64,000 nt of DNA from Fusarium oxysporum f. sp. lycopersici 4287 (Eukaryota > Ascomycota > Sordariomycetes > Hypocreales > Nectriaceae), in assembly GCF_000149955.1 (NCBI RefSeq), contig NC_030989.1:2737839-2801838 (forward strand), in the 5' to 3' direction. The position numbers were made by a program, and so were the translations under genes. Shown piece by piece: positions 54,489 through 64,000 of the stretch (positions are counted from its first letter, which is position 1; each line of letters begins with the position of its first letter). The notes below the pieces were generated by a model, which saw only the letters and a list, made by a program, of their open reading frames with translations, had not been told where the DNA came from and made no database searches.

Positions 54489-56410
54489 ATGTTCGGCTCT
54501 GGTAAAGCAGCCTCGGACAATGGTAGTAGCAAGGACGAGATAGTCCTGCTGCCAGTCCAAGCAAAGTCCGGCATCCTCCGCGTCACAGAGATCGAGACAA
54601 AAGTACACGATCCAAACCACCAGACCAACACTCCCATCCCAGACCCGACATTTGACCTACCAGATAATCATCCTAATAAAAATGCCATCGAGGTATTATG
54701 GCTTCCCCGCGGGTCGCACAGCTCCGACGACACGGGCGAGAAAGTCCGTCGCGCGCTGAACAATGAGAAGGAGATGACCATCTTGGGATGCTGCAAGCAA
54801 TTCCCCAAAGCGATCTTCTGGTCTCTTTTGCTCTTCCTCACGGTTGTTATGGAGGGGTACGATAAGAGTCTTGTCGCCGGATTTGTCGCATTTCCTGCAT
54901 TTCGACGACGATATGGCGAGGAGTTTGATACGCCGAATGGACCGATTTATGAGATCTCGCCGTTATGGCAGACGGCGCTTCAGGTCTCGGCTATTGCATG
55001 CGAGGTCCTTGGTCTGTTGCTTCACGGTTGGGTCACGTACAGCATTGGCTATAAGAAGATGATGTTGATTAGTCTTGCTTGGATGTGTCTTGCTGTCTTC
55101 CCGGCGTTCTTTGCTCACAACATTGCTGTGTTGGTGGCTTCTCAGGCTCTCTGTGGTAAGTCCATGTCTCTCACTCAACTTCCCTTCATACTCTCATTAG
55201 ATCTCAATGATCATCCACCCTAATACTCAAGACTAACCATTGCTTAGGTATCTCATGGGGTGTCATCCAAACACTCGCAGCTACATACGCCGCCGAGGTT
55301 GTCCCCTCAGCCATCCGTGCCTGTCTTCTCAGCATGACCAACATGTGCTGGGTCATCGGTCAACTTCTCGGCACTGGTATTCTCAAGTCTCTCGTCCACA
55401 ACAACTCAGAGTGGTCTTACCGTATCCCCTTCGCTCTTCAATGGGCCTTCGCCATCCCTCTCCTCATTGGTATCGTCTTTGCACCGGAGAGTCCATGGTG
55501 GCTCATCCGTCGTGAGCGCAAGGTCGAAGCTCGTCATGCTCTGCAGCGCTTGACTAAGCAGTCTCAGCTCGATATCGACGACACCATTGCTGTCATGGAG
55601 CATACTAACCGCATTGAACGTAAGCTCAACTACGGCGGTTCGAGCTATCTTGACTTGTTCAAGGGTGCCAACCTTCGACGAACTGAGATTTGCTGCATGG
55701 TTTGGTCTGTCCAGGCTCTTTGCGGTTGGATCTTGACCGGTTACGCTCCTTACTTCCTTGAGCAGGCAGGCTTTGACTCTTCCAAGTCCTTCAGTCTGTC
55801 CACTGGCATGTATGGTATGGCCTTAGTTGGAGGCATGATCTCTTGGTTCCTTCTGTCTCATATCGGTCGTCGCAAGTTGTACCTCACCGGTCTTGCCGCT
55901 GCTGTCTTCATGCTTACCCTTGGTGGTATTCTCTCCGTCGTTCTTGATGGCCAAAAGGGTCTCAACTGGTCACTCGGAGCTATTCTCATCACAACAACCT
56001 TCCTCTACAACCTCAGCATCGGTCCAACATGCTATGTCATCGTCGCCGAGATTCCCTCCACCCGTCTTCGTGTCAAGACTATCGCCTTGGCTCGTGTTGT
56101 CTACAACATCTTCATGATCATCAACAACGTCATCGTTCCTCAGATGCTCAACCCTACCGCTTGGAATATGCAGGGCAAGTCATGCTTCATCTACGCCGGC
56201 ACAGCTCTCCTTTGTCTCATCTACTGTTACTTCCGCCTGCCTGAGACCAAGGGTCTATCGTACCTTGAGTTGGATATGTTGTTTGAGAAAGGGGCGCCTA
56301 CTGCCAAGTTCAAGGAGTTGCAGCAGAGACTTGCAAACTCCGCTTACTTGACCGTGGATAGGGCGGAGCGCATGAGGAATGCTTGGCATGGTTGGCTCAC
56401 ATATTCATAA
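54489..56410 (+). CDS. MFS maltose/alpha-glucoside-type sugar transporter
   Basis: A 609-residue proton-coupled sugar permease. Exons are 54489-55155 and 55248-56410 with a 92-bp intron (GTAAGT...TTAG). The long polar N-terminus precedes helix 1. MEGYDKSLVAGFVAFPAF matches the M-E-G-Y-D-x-x-L signature of maltose/alpha-glucoside transporters (Mal31/Agt1, MalP). Later motifs are SIGYKKMMLISL, PESPWWLIRRER and RLPETKGLSY, the last being the P-E-T-K-G signature of sugar transporters. Twelve helices are predicted. It lies alone, without an adjacent glucosidase or MalR-type regulator, so the sugar is inferred from family only. Confidence 0.9.
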
Positions 56411-57474
56411 TATTTTCTAGTGTTAATACCTATTCTCCCTCGAGGAAGCACTCTTCAAACTTGTACTTCAAATGCTTCCGTGACACCATATGGCACTGTG
56501 CTTCCCTCTTAAAGATCCTCCTTTTGAATTGTCTCCTTGGCACTAACCCAGTCAGACATGCAACGATTAGTCAAGGTAAAAGTCCCGGCGAATACTGGTA
56601 GAACGACCTGAGTAACACTCTGACCTGTTTCCATTTTTTGTCTGTCATTTCATCGCCGCAATTATGACTCCCAAGCGCTTGAGTCTTTGGGCCTGAAGTC
56701 AGGTCCTTTCATGTCGACATGGTGTAGCGGGATCAGCCCACGCTCAGCTACGGATGCCTACCAAGAACAAAGGCGAAAAGGTGGCGTGGATTTCGACCAT
56801 ATAAGACCAGGAAATCGCTTTCAAAGAACAATACTATGGTCAAGTGGTTCTGGTCTTTCCAAAAGAAAGAAGACGAAATTCCAATAATTGTCGTGGCGCT
56901 GTCACAGTCGCACAAGTCAGCAATAAAAATGGCCTCACCGATACGTCACAAAACTCGAACAATGCTCTGCATAAAAAATTATGGCAAGAATTGTCATGGA
57001 CCAAAGGATGGCTGATGTGGCTGAATTGATCAGACCCCAAAACGCCGATGACCTTCGCAAGGCGGATTTCTTGAGAAGTCCTATCCCCAACAAATAGGAA
57101 TGAGGCTTATGTTACACAAGTCTGCCTCACTTGGTCATGTGGTGGCCGCCGAACTGACTCGGGTTCGCGTTTCGGACAAGAGAATGCAGCCATCAGCCGG
57201 GAAAATGCCCACTGCCCGAAATGGAAGAACCTGCGTCGTCCTTGGTTGCGAATTGAAGGGGTATGTCAGATGTTTTGGCAATCAAAAACACGGCTACCTA
57301 CTGACAACGCCACTCTCCTGCTCCGATCAACGCCGATGTCTCAAATGCCAAAACTCCTATTTGTATAGCGATTCCCCCGCTTTTCATAACGAAGGCTCTA
57401 GAAGGCATCATCCATCAAAACAGAACGAAATCCTTTTCACCGCGGCTAGAGACGGTAAAGCAACACAACAACCC
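56411..57474. other. Intergenic, no gene recognised
   Basis: 1.06 kb. The open frame before 57475 continues in register but lacks coding style and is more likely leader sequence. Confidence 0.4.
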
Positions 57475-57843
57475 ATGTCCACTCGATCCAGTATCTCCAA
57501 ACCAGTTTCCTCCCTTCGTCCCAGAGCTGCTGGTATGGGGTATCATGGTAATCCAGTCGCAGTGCTTGACATGAAGTCAGACCAAGTCCGACCGCTTGAC
57601 AAAGCTGACGTTGAAGGTAAGACGCACAGTCGGCCAGAGTTCGCTGCTAACAGATTGATAGGCAAAGACTATTTCGCGGTTGAGATTCCCCGAGTAAAGA
57701 ACAACGTCCCAATCTACATCTCGCGATCGAACGATGCGAAGCAGGAGTTCATTGCGGAGGTCAACCTCTGGAGCATGGGGGTCCGGTACAACCTGCATAG
57801 ACTTCTCGGGGACGGACCTCAGCTCTACGTGGTCAATGCATAA
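57475..57843 (+). CDS. Hypothetical small protein (122 or 107 aa)
   Basis: The start is placed at ATG 57475 (MSTRSSISKPVSSLRPRA), although the frame is open to 57100. A 45-bp segment, 57617-57661, has donor GTAAG, branch GCTAAC and acceptor GATAG, and removing it keeps the frame: exon 57475-57616 joined to 57662-57843. The C-terminal half (GKDYFAVEIPRVKNNVPIYI) looks like a beta-type globular domain. No signal peptide. I do not recognise the family. The upstream 125 codons may be untranslated, since their composition is less regular. Confidence 0.5.
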   Translation: MSTRSSISKPVSSLRPRAAGMGYHGNPVAVLDMKSDQVRPLDKADVEGKTHSRPEFAANRLIGKDYFAVEIPRVKNNVPIYISRSNDAKQEFIAEVNLWSMGVRYNLHRLLGDGPQLYVVNA

Positions 57844-58950
57844 GGATGGTCAGAGTGAGCCAGTGGCTTAGTATGATGATTGTAAGGAGGATGTTTTCAT
57901 TTCCAATATTATTTGCAGATTTTACAGGGGGCTGGGTGCGCCACTTTGGGAACTTTTCGGACATTACATGTTTTTTTTTGACATTTTTCGGGGAGACGGA
58001 CCGTTCGTATGTAGTAAATGTAACCTTCAGCCATGATAGCTGTAGATAGCAGTTCATCCGATGATGCAAGTCAGCCGGAGATTCCCTTGGTCAGCTGCAT
58101 GGATATTCCATTTCGAGCACCGGTGCATGCATGATGACAGGCTTGAGGTGGTGAACCGAATGACCCATTAGAACACGATGGTCATCCGCGTGGAAAGTGC
58201 AGTCACAATGCCACAAGCAGTAATCTTCATCATTTAAGCCATGAGACTCCAGCTGAAAGTTGTCGCAGATGCGCTGGAAATCACAACCTCAGTGAGTCCA
58301 ATGGAAACAAAAGCACAGTCAAGAGAGTGGCCAGGCTAGTGGACTGATGGAGGTTGTGTGGGATTATTGGGTGAGGTTTGGTTACACAGCAGCCAATATT
58401 TCAAGCCATCCATTGACCGCGCGCATATCGTTACAATGGCTTTGCCTGGCGCCTAAAAAGTCTTCTTGACAGTCTAAACATCTTCTGAGAAGGCATTCTT
58501 GCTAGAGAAGGTTATTGGCTTTCGATACTGTATTGACTCAGCTAGGTTATCGAAGCAAATAGCTGTTTCTTTTGGTCTGGTAGTGCTGCAGTGACTCAAT
58601 TTTGGTCAATGAGCCCGGAGATATCCACCTGAAGAAAGCAATGCAGGCTACCAGGCTGTGGCGTATTGATTACCGCCCCCTTTACCAGAATGAACAGGAT
58701 GCTATCATATTTGGAAGCGTGGGGGCGATACCACAGTCGTACAGGATGGGTGGTCTCTGCAGCAGGCTGCCTCGCACACCATCAAGCGCCCGATTCTGAT
58801 GCGTTCTCAGAGCCTCGTTTGGCGAGGCATAAAATGATACCATGGGTTCTGTGTTAGACACCCCATTCTGTCGTTAGATAGGACAAGGCTCTCACAGTCA
58901 GCACACAATCCTTTGTTTAGCATTTCATCATTGCCGAAAGTTGAAACGAA
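57844..58950. other. Intergenic, promoter of patatin gene
   Basis: 1.1 kb without a believable frame. A run of ten T lies at 57,970-57,979. Confidence 0.4.
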
Positions 58951-60715
58951 ATGGCTACTTCACCGTCCGAGACCTCTCGTACGCTACATCCACAAGTCAG
59001 TGGAGCGAGTAGCGCGGATATCGATCCTTCAATTCCTATTCGCGGACCCGAGCACATCTCAGATGAGGAAGGTCCTTGGGCTCAAAAGACCATCTTGACA
59101 TTCGGTAACAACTCACTACCACTTTGTCGAATCATGCACTTACAAACGTATCTTAGATGGCGGTGGTGTTCGTGGCTACGCAAGTCTTTTGGTGTTGAAG
59201 CGTATCATGACTCGAATACGGGACATAGAGCGTAATCACGAAGACCCAGCCCCTAGCAGCACCTACTACCCCTGGATGGGCAAACACGAGCAGGATGCTA
59301 ATGAAGATAACCCAGAGTCAGAAAGAGTTGATAAGTTTCTTCCTTGTCACTACTTTGACTACGTCGCTGGGACTTCAACTGGTGGGTAAGTTACCAGAAC
59401 CTATGCTTTACAGAGCCCGAGACTAATCTCAGTTAGTTTAAGTAGTATTATGCTGGGAAGACTGCGCATGTCAGTTGACCAAGCTTTGGATACATATAAA
59501 GCTTTTGGAAATGCTGTGTTCGGTAAACCTAGATGGTTTCACGAGCGTTCATTCCTTTGGTATCCGCGAGCAAAGTTCTCATGTCGGAAGACACGTGCAG
59601 CATTTCAGGAGGTCGTCTACCAGACTCTTCGACGAGAGAGGGATTGTTTCCCTAGCGAAGCTGAAACTGAGCCCTTAAAGTACAGAGAAGATCGAACCAG
59701 AACGTAAGGTCCCTGCACAACTTGGTCTATTCTTAACCTGCTAACGATAACATATAGTATCGCTATCTCTTGGGCTATTAACAAAGAAGGCGGCGTTAGT
59801 AAAGAGTTCGTCTGGAGAAGTTATGACAATGACTTTAGCCCCAAGGCGCATGACTCTAATCTCTGGAACCCCTCCAATGCGGGTCCTGCTCACACAACTG
59901 CAATTTGGGAGGTTGCTCGTGCAACAACAGCTGCACCAAGGTACTTTGAATCCATCAAGATCAGAGGAAGAAAATTCCTTGACGGTGGTATGGTAGCCAA
60001 CAATCCCGCCTTGATCGCTATCAGAGAAATCCATAACCTTCATGGCTTGGTTCCGGCCCTGTTCGTCAGCATTGGAACGGGTCTCAAGGTTTCCGCAGAT
60101 GCTCAGAACAACGGTTTAGCTAATGGAGCAAACGGCGATATTAGAACACTTAGAAGGGCTGCAACTAGAGACGACGTTAGACGCAAGCAGTTCCTGAAGA
60201 AGTATATTGAGATAGGAAAACATTGGAAAAACTGGATGGTTGACTGTGAGGGAATGAACGGCACTAATGGGTGGCGAGGCCACTGCAGAGCGATAGGCTT
60301 GACAGAGCATTTATACAGACTCAACGTGGAAGGCGACCTTCACACTATTCCACTCGATGATTGGCGTCCGTCAAACACCGGAGAAGATACCCTCAAGTTC
60401 ATTGAAGCGCAAACAGAACGATACCTCGCCGAGCCCAGAGTGAAAGATTACATCACCTCTATCGCGAGGAAAGCCGTTGAGATAAGACGTCAGCGCGCTG
60501 CGACGGAACAGTGGGAGCGATTTGCAGTGGATGTGATTTATCGCTGCTCTGATTGCGATACCAAGAAGTATGACACTCGGGCAAAGTTGCGAGAACATCT
60601 ACAAAAAGGAACTGAGCATAGAAGGGAGAGGATGGTTGATGGGAGAGAGCTTGAGGAGAAACTCAGCGCTTCGAGGTCCTTTAGGCCTGATAGACCAGGT
60701 GAAACAGGGAGGTGA
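58951..60715 (+). CDS. Patatin-like phospholipase with C-terminal C2H2-like finger
   Basis: A 535-residue lipid acyl hydrolase. Exons are 58951-59104, 59157-59385, 59437-59703 and 59758-60715; the introns (51-54 bp) have normal signals and the joined frame is open. Patatin signatures are [10 protein letters not shown] (oxyanion loop, near residue 52), GTSTGGLSSIM (nucleophile elbow G-x-S-x-G spanning exon 2/3, near 122) and [15 protein letters not shown] (catalytic Asp of D-G-G, near 292). So both dyad residues are present. Near residues 475-505 the segment [19 protein letters not shown] followed by a further His at C-x2-C-x(n)-H spacing looks like a single C2H2 finger. Fungal patatin proteins with extra domains occur in incompatibility-type defence systems, but no NB-ARC or TPR part is seen here. 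Confidence 0.9.
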
Positions 60716-60897
60716 GGTTGTTGTCTGGAGGAATTGGGCTCTACAACAAAGCAGCTCCAGAACAGTCGAAGAGAACTACGTATAAACGCGGAAGAAGATA
60801 TCATGTATATACAACCTTACAAATTTCTATAATGATTTGACTCGCTTATTTATGCTAATGATATCACATGACTATGCCATTCTTACTTTCCAAGTCT

Positions 60898-61715
60898 TTA
60901 GACAGCCAAATCACCTTGGTTGACTACAACATGCGCCTTCTTCTCTCCTTGGGAATAATAGCGCACTGCAATGCACAAGGTTCTGATGAGCAACTGGCAG
61001 TTCTGTACATAAGGGCCAGTGAAATAGATATCCGGGTTACCATGAATGCGACTATGCAAAGTAGCCAGTTGGCCGATGTTGTTAAAAACCGCGAAAACCA
61101 AGGAGTGACAGATGTCCGCATCTGAGAACGACTTGATGTCCCGCACGGGGTTTTCAGCCTCTTGAGTCTCAGCATCAGGTCTATGCTCCAAGCTGAAGGC
61201 TTTGCAGAAAGTTGAAGCAACAGCTGTCATTTTCATTCCAATTCTGTTGTAGTCCATTCCATAAATGTCTCCAATCAGCTTATCAACATTTGCGTTGTTA
61301 CCCTTCTCAGCTTGTTCAAGCATATCTTCATACGTACGTGCTCGTGTGAGAAGAAGTAGCAGACCGCATAACGCCGATCCGCCGAATGAGGAGCCCGAGA
61401 TGCGCTGACATTGGTTGCTTTCAGAGACCTGGAAAAATGATACGCCTGAGCCGATGTTGACGAGGAGATATGGGTGAGATTTTGGTGGTGTTGAGGAGAC
61501 GATTACTTCGTCGGTGAAGGTGTAGATTTCGCAACTTGATCCCGGGATAGGTGGACGATTGTCTGGCACTGGTCAGTAATCTGTCAAGTATGATGAGAGT
61601 AGGGAGTAGTACCGTGACTTGAACCGTCAATTCCGTCTGATAAATGACTGCCATTTAGGGGGTTAACCAGATATTGCAGTTCTGCGTCCCGTACATGGTC
61701 CTCGCTTGTAGTCAT
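60898..61715 (-). CDS. Pantothenate-kinase-like protein lacking both ends of the fold
   Basis: A predicted 257-residue protein. Exons are 61715-61613 and 61568-60898 with a 44-bp intron ending ACCAG. It matches the middle of eukaryotic type II pantothenate kinase (PanK, first step of CoA synthesis): LLVNIGSGVSFFQV, ISGSSFGGSALCGLLLLLTR, ANVDKLIGDIYGMDY, and VFAVFNNIGQLATLHS. The N-terminal lobe with the D-x-G-G-T phosphate loop and catalytic Glu is missing; the gene opens around the ELQYLV segment that normally follows it. The C-terminus stops at GDLAV where kinases continue with G-x-x-G-A-x-G-A. So this is probably a truncated, non-catalytic paralogue, or exons outside the model are missing. 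Confidence 0.6.
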
Positions 61716-62265
61716 TGTTTAGCAAAAAGGTTATTATATAAGATGAGGCAAAAAGGTAGTATCAATGAGCTCTGAAGAAAGGCGGGGTGTATCCTGTCAA
61801 GAAACTGTGAGAAGTTCGTGATATTGTGGATGAAATGCGGTGACTAAATGAGACTAGTGTAGTTTTGGGTTGGTAAAGGGGGGAGGTTTTGATGAATTTT
61901 CACGTCAATCTTACAGCCGAGGGATCGTCGTGTATCCACTACGGGACTTTCCTGCCAATCACATTTCTGAAAGACGATCAGATAAGATAAGATTCATTCA
62001 CGACGTTATATCTATCTTATAGCCGCATCAAATGAGCCTAGTAACCAAGTAGCACTGATGCTATACCACGTATTTTGTGCTGCTTCCTCTGCCGATTGGC
62101 GAAACTTGCCTTACGCATGAGAAAAATGGTGGATGCATGGCTATGCAATAAGTCGTTGGTTCTGCAAGCGAGAATTATTGTGGGGTTATCATATGATCAA
62201 AATGTTTCTTTGCGCCGTGTCTTTTTTGCTTCACAATATCATTTTCGTGTGCAAACTCGAGAGTT
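61716..62265. promoter_or_regulatory. Divergent promoter with a GATA pair
   Basis: 550 bp between PanK-like and F-box genes. At 61977-61985 ATCAGATAA matches ATCWGATAA and is followed directly by a second GATAAG. Isolated matches are expected about once by chance in a window of this size, so the site is weak evidence. Confidence 0.35.
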
Positions 62266-63684
62266 ATGACTTCTTCTACGAGCCAGAAGCCTTTCTTACT
62301 CGCTCTCCCTCCAGAGATCCAGAGCCAGATAATCTCTCTTCTTGCTGATTCGACTGATTTCAAATCCGTTCATTCACTTCTATTTTCGTGCAAACAACTC
62401 TACGCAATTGCACTACCTTTCTCAGTCCAGACATTCTGCGACATCCCGAGACCTGAATTGCCGAAGAAAGGCTCTGTAATTCGCTCCCGCATTGTGCAGT
62501 TTCTTTCATACGTTTCAATCATCAAGCCAGAGCTTGCCCGACACGTTCGCACGATTAGACTCCATGATTGGCTGACCGATCACTTTTACAAAGGAACGGT
62601 TCACATCGATGCCAATGATCTGATCTTCTATAAGCAATTAATTCTCAAGATATTGCCTGAGAAGCTAGGATATGATACGCATTGGAGTAGCCGATGGATT
62701 TGGGCCCTGGAAGCGGGAATCGAAGATGCCGCGGTGGCTCTTCTACTTGCTGTCTGCACAAAGGTCAAGAATTTGACATATGGCCACCCTGGGGATCCAA
62801 ATTGCTTCTATGCTATCCTTCTAGCTGCCTATGGAGGTTGCGGAAGAAGACGTGTCAAACTTCCCCCGAGTCAGTTGCTTACCAGGTTGAAGAATGTTAA
62901 GCATGAATCATATAATCGCGAGGAAGGATATCGCCAATTTTATGATCACGCAAACCAGTTATTCCGCATCCGTAGCATTCATTCATACGAATGTGTTGGG
63001 GCAAGAAGCCCTGAAATGGATGAGTTTGACCTAGACCCAATGGATGAAGGATGTTCAAACGTTCAGTCAATCATCTTACGAGATAGTTGGTGCGTAGGTC
63101 CAGCCATTCGCTCTTTAATCGGGGCGTGCAAGGCCCTTAGGAAGTTCATATATACACACGACTTCCAAAAAAAGTACCTTGGTGACGAATTTGAAGCAAC
63201 GGCTCGGGATATAATGGAATCGCTATTGCCTCATGATGATAGCCTGGAATATCTTCATATTGATTTGACTGAAGCAGTTCGCACGAGCTCTGGCCCGCCC
63301 GGACCACGAGAACGATTGTATATGGGTGCTGAACTGCGACAGATGCACAAGTTGAAGAGCCTCATTTTAGGCTCTCTGAATGTCAGTGGGCTTCTAGGTA
63401 ATGGAAAGGTGATTTACTACACAGAGGATGCATCTATAGAGGCTCCAAAGGTTGTTGAATCTATTCCAGAACACTTGGAGTATCTTGAGATTCATAGCTG
63501 TGGAAGGAACATCGTTAGCCAGCTCGAGGAGTTTCTGGGCACGCTGATCCACCCAGATCGGTTCCCCAACTTGTCATCAGTCAAGTTAATTTTCAACGAG
63601 AATTGGGCGAATGAAGAAGAGATAAAGAGCCTTATTTCGGAGAGAGATGGTCTAGCACTGGAGGTCGTTCGGCGTCAGTTATAG
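62266..63684 (+). CDS. F-box-type protein
   Basis: A 472-residue intronless protein. The first 60 residues fit a fungal F-box: FLLALPPEIQSQIISLLADS, then SVHSLLFSCKQLYAIALPFS, the L-P-x-E-I and hydrophobic helix pattern that binds Skp1. The rest has leucine-rich, irregular helical sequence (for example LEYLHIDLTEA, HLEYLEIHSCGRN), typical of the substrate-binding part of fungal F-box/LRR-like proteins. It would recruit an unknown target to an SCF ubiquitin ligase. The frame is intact to TAG at 63682-63684. Confidence 0.8.
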   Translation: MTSSTSQKPFLLALPPEIQSQIISLLADSTDFKSVHSLLFSCKQLYAIALPFSVQTFCDIPRPELPKKGSVIRSRIVQFLSYVSIIKPELARHVRTIRLHDWLTDHFYKGTVHIDANDLIFYKQLILKILPEKLGYDTHWSSRWIWALEAGIEDAAVALLLAVCTKVKNLTYGHPGDPNCFYAILLAAYGGCGRRRVKLPPSQLLTRLKNVKHESYNREEGYRQFYDHANQLFRIRSIHSYECVGARSPEMDEFDLDPMDEGCSNVQSIILRDSWCVGPAIRSLIGACKALRKFIYTHDFQKKYLGDEFEATARDIMESLLPHDDSLEYLHIDLTEAVRTSSGPPGPRERLYMGAELRQMHKLKSLILGSLNVSGLLGNGKVIYYTEDASIEAPKVVESIPEHLEYLEIHSCGRNIVSQLEEFLGTLIHPDRFPNLSSVKLIFNENWANEEEIKSLISERDGLALEVVRRQL

Positions 63685-64000
63685 CAACAATAGTCGAGTC
63701 AGTACACGGGGAGCATATGAGAACAAATCAAATGCTTTGGAAAATACTGAAACCTTAGATTGTCTTATATGCTGTATTTAAAGGAAGTTGATTGACACCA
63801 TATGTCGAGAGATTTTCAGAGACTGACCTTGATGCGCAGTCTACTCTACGTCTGACATACAAAGACTCTTGACCTTATCAATAATATACGTCCTTCGTTT
63901 AACAGGACAGCCTAACTTTGAATTGCCACTCTGCTTCATCCTCCGTCGAATATGCGACCTTTTGGTAGAATCAGCAATTTCAGCACTGGTAAGAGGGCCG
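63685..64000. other. Window end, no gene recognised
   Basis: 316 bp of 3' flank; no frame that I can call. Confidence 0.35.

Noticed and set aside
1..64000. tRNA, rRNA or CRISPR array
   Set aside because: I saw no TTCGANNC-type T-arm with a matching cloverleaf, no rRNA-like sequence and no regularly spaced direct repeats; small tRNAs could still be missed by eye.
1..64000. Intact transposon or LTR element
   Set aside because: No reverse transcriptase, integrase or transposase motif is visible in any long frame and no long terminal repeats were noticed.

Overview
The window is nuclear DNA of a filamentous ascomycete, most likely a Sordariomycete close to Fusarium. This rests on gene style and protein families, not on a database search. 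Introns are 44-92 bp with GTAAGT-like donors, CTAAC-like branch points and AG acceptors. Genes are monocistronic on both strands. The families are fungal: HET domain, fungal rhodopsin-like membrane protein, SIT-type siderophore transporter, NRPS-like carboxylate reductase, SRPK-like kinase and VWA/alpha-kinase. There is no phage, plasmid, CRISPR or bacterial operon structure.

Layout. 0-1.5 kb: 3' part of an APC-family permease. 1.6-3.1 kb: a small unknown gene and a broken gene interrupted by an in-frame TGA. 3.6-13.8 kb: a metabolic block with a secreted Cys-rich protein, an APT-like hydrolase, an A-PCP-R NRPS-like reductase, a siderophore-type MFS transporter and a DHA1-type MFS transporter. 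The promoter of the siderophore transporter holds two copies of the iron-GATA consensus ATCWGATAA. 15-18.6 kb: a membrane-anchored Cys-rich protein and a HET protein. 20-23.4 kb: a rhodopsin-like membrane protein and a secreted hydrolase in divergent orientation. 23.9-29.0 kb: two tandem decayed paralogues of an unrecognised fungal family. 29.6-32.4 kb: an Ap4A phosphorylase-type enzyme and an unknown membrane protein.

33.8-45.0 kb: an SRPK-like kinase, a VWA plus alpha-kinase protein, a giant ankyrin-type protein and an MDR-type oxidoreductase. 45.7-51.0 kb: a same-strand array of four low-complexity genes. Three of them share C-x2-C-x(10-11)-C-x2-C/H knuckles, and two of those three are broken, one by two in-frame TGA codons and one by frameshifts plus a TAA. 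51.0-54.5 kb is gene-poor. 54.5-63.7 kb: a maltose-type sugar transporter, an unknown small protein, a patatin-like phospholipase with a C2H2-like tail, a pantothenate-kinase-like protein lacking both ends of the fold, and an F-box protein.

Two themes stand out. First, iron and secondary metabolism at 4-14 kb, where promoter motifs support the transporter call. Second, gene decay: several loci (2.1-3.1, 23.9-29.0, 45.7-46.4 and 49.7-51.0 kb) are recognisable proteins broken by C-to-T type stops or small indels, next to HET, patatin and ankyrin genes typical of fast-evolving accessory regions. Gene boundaries and introns were worked out by hand from reading frames and splice signals and have not been checked against transcripts.
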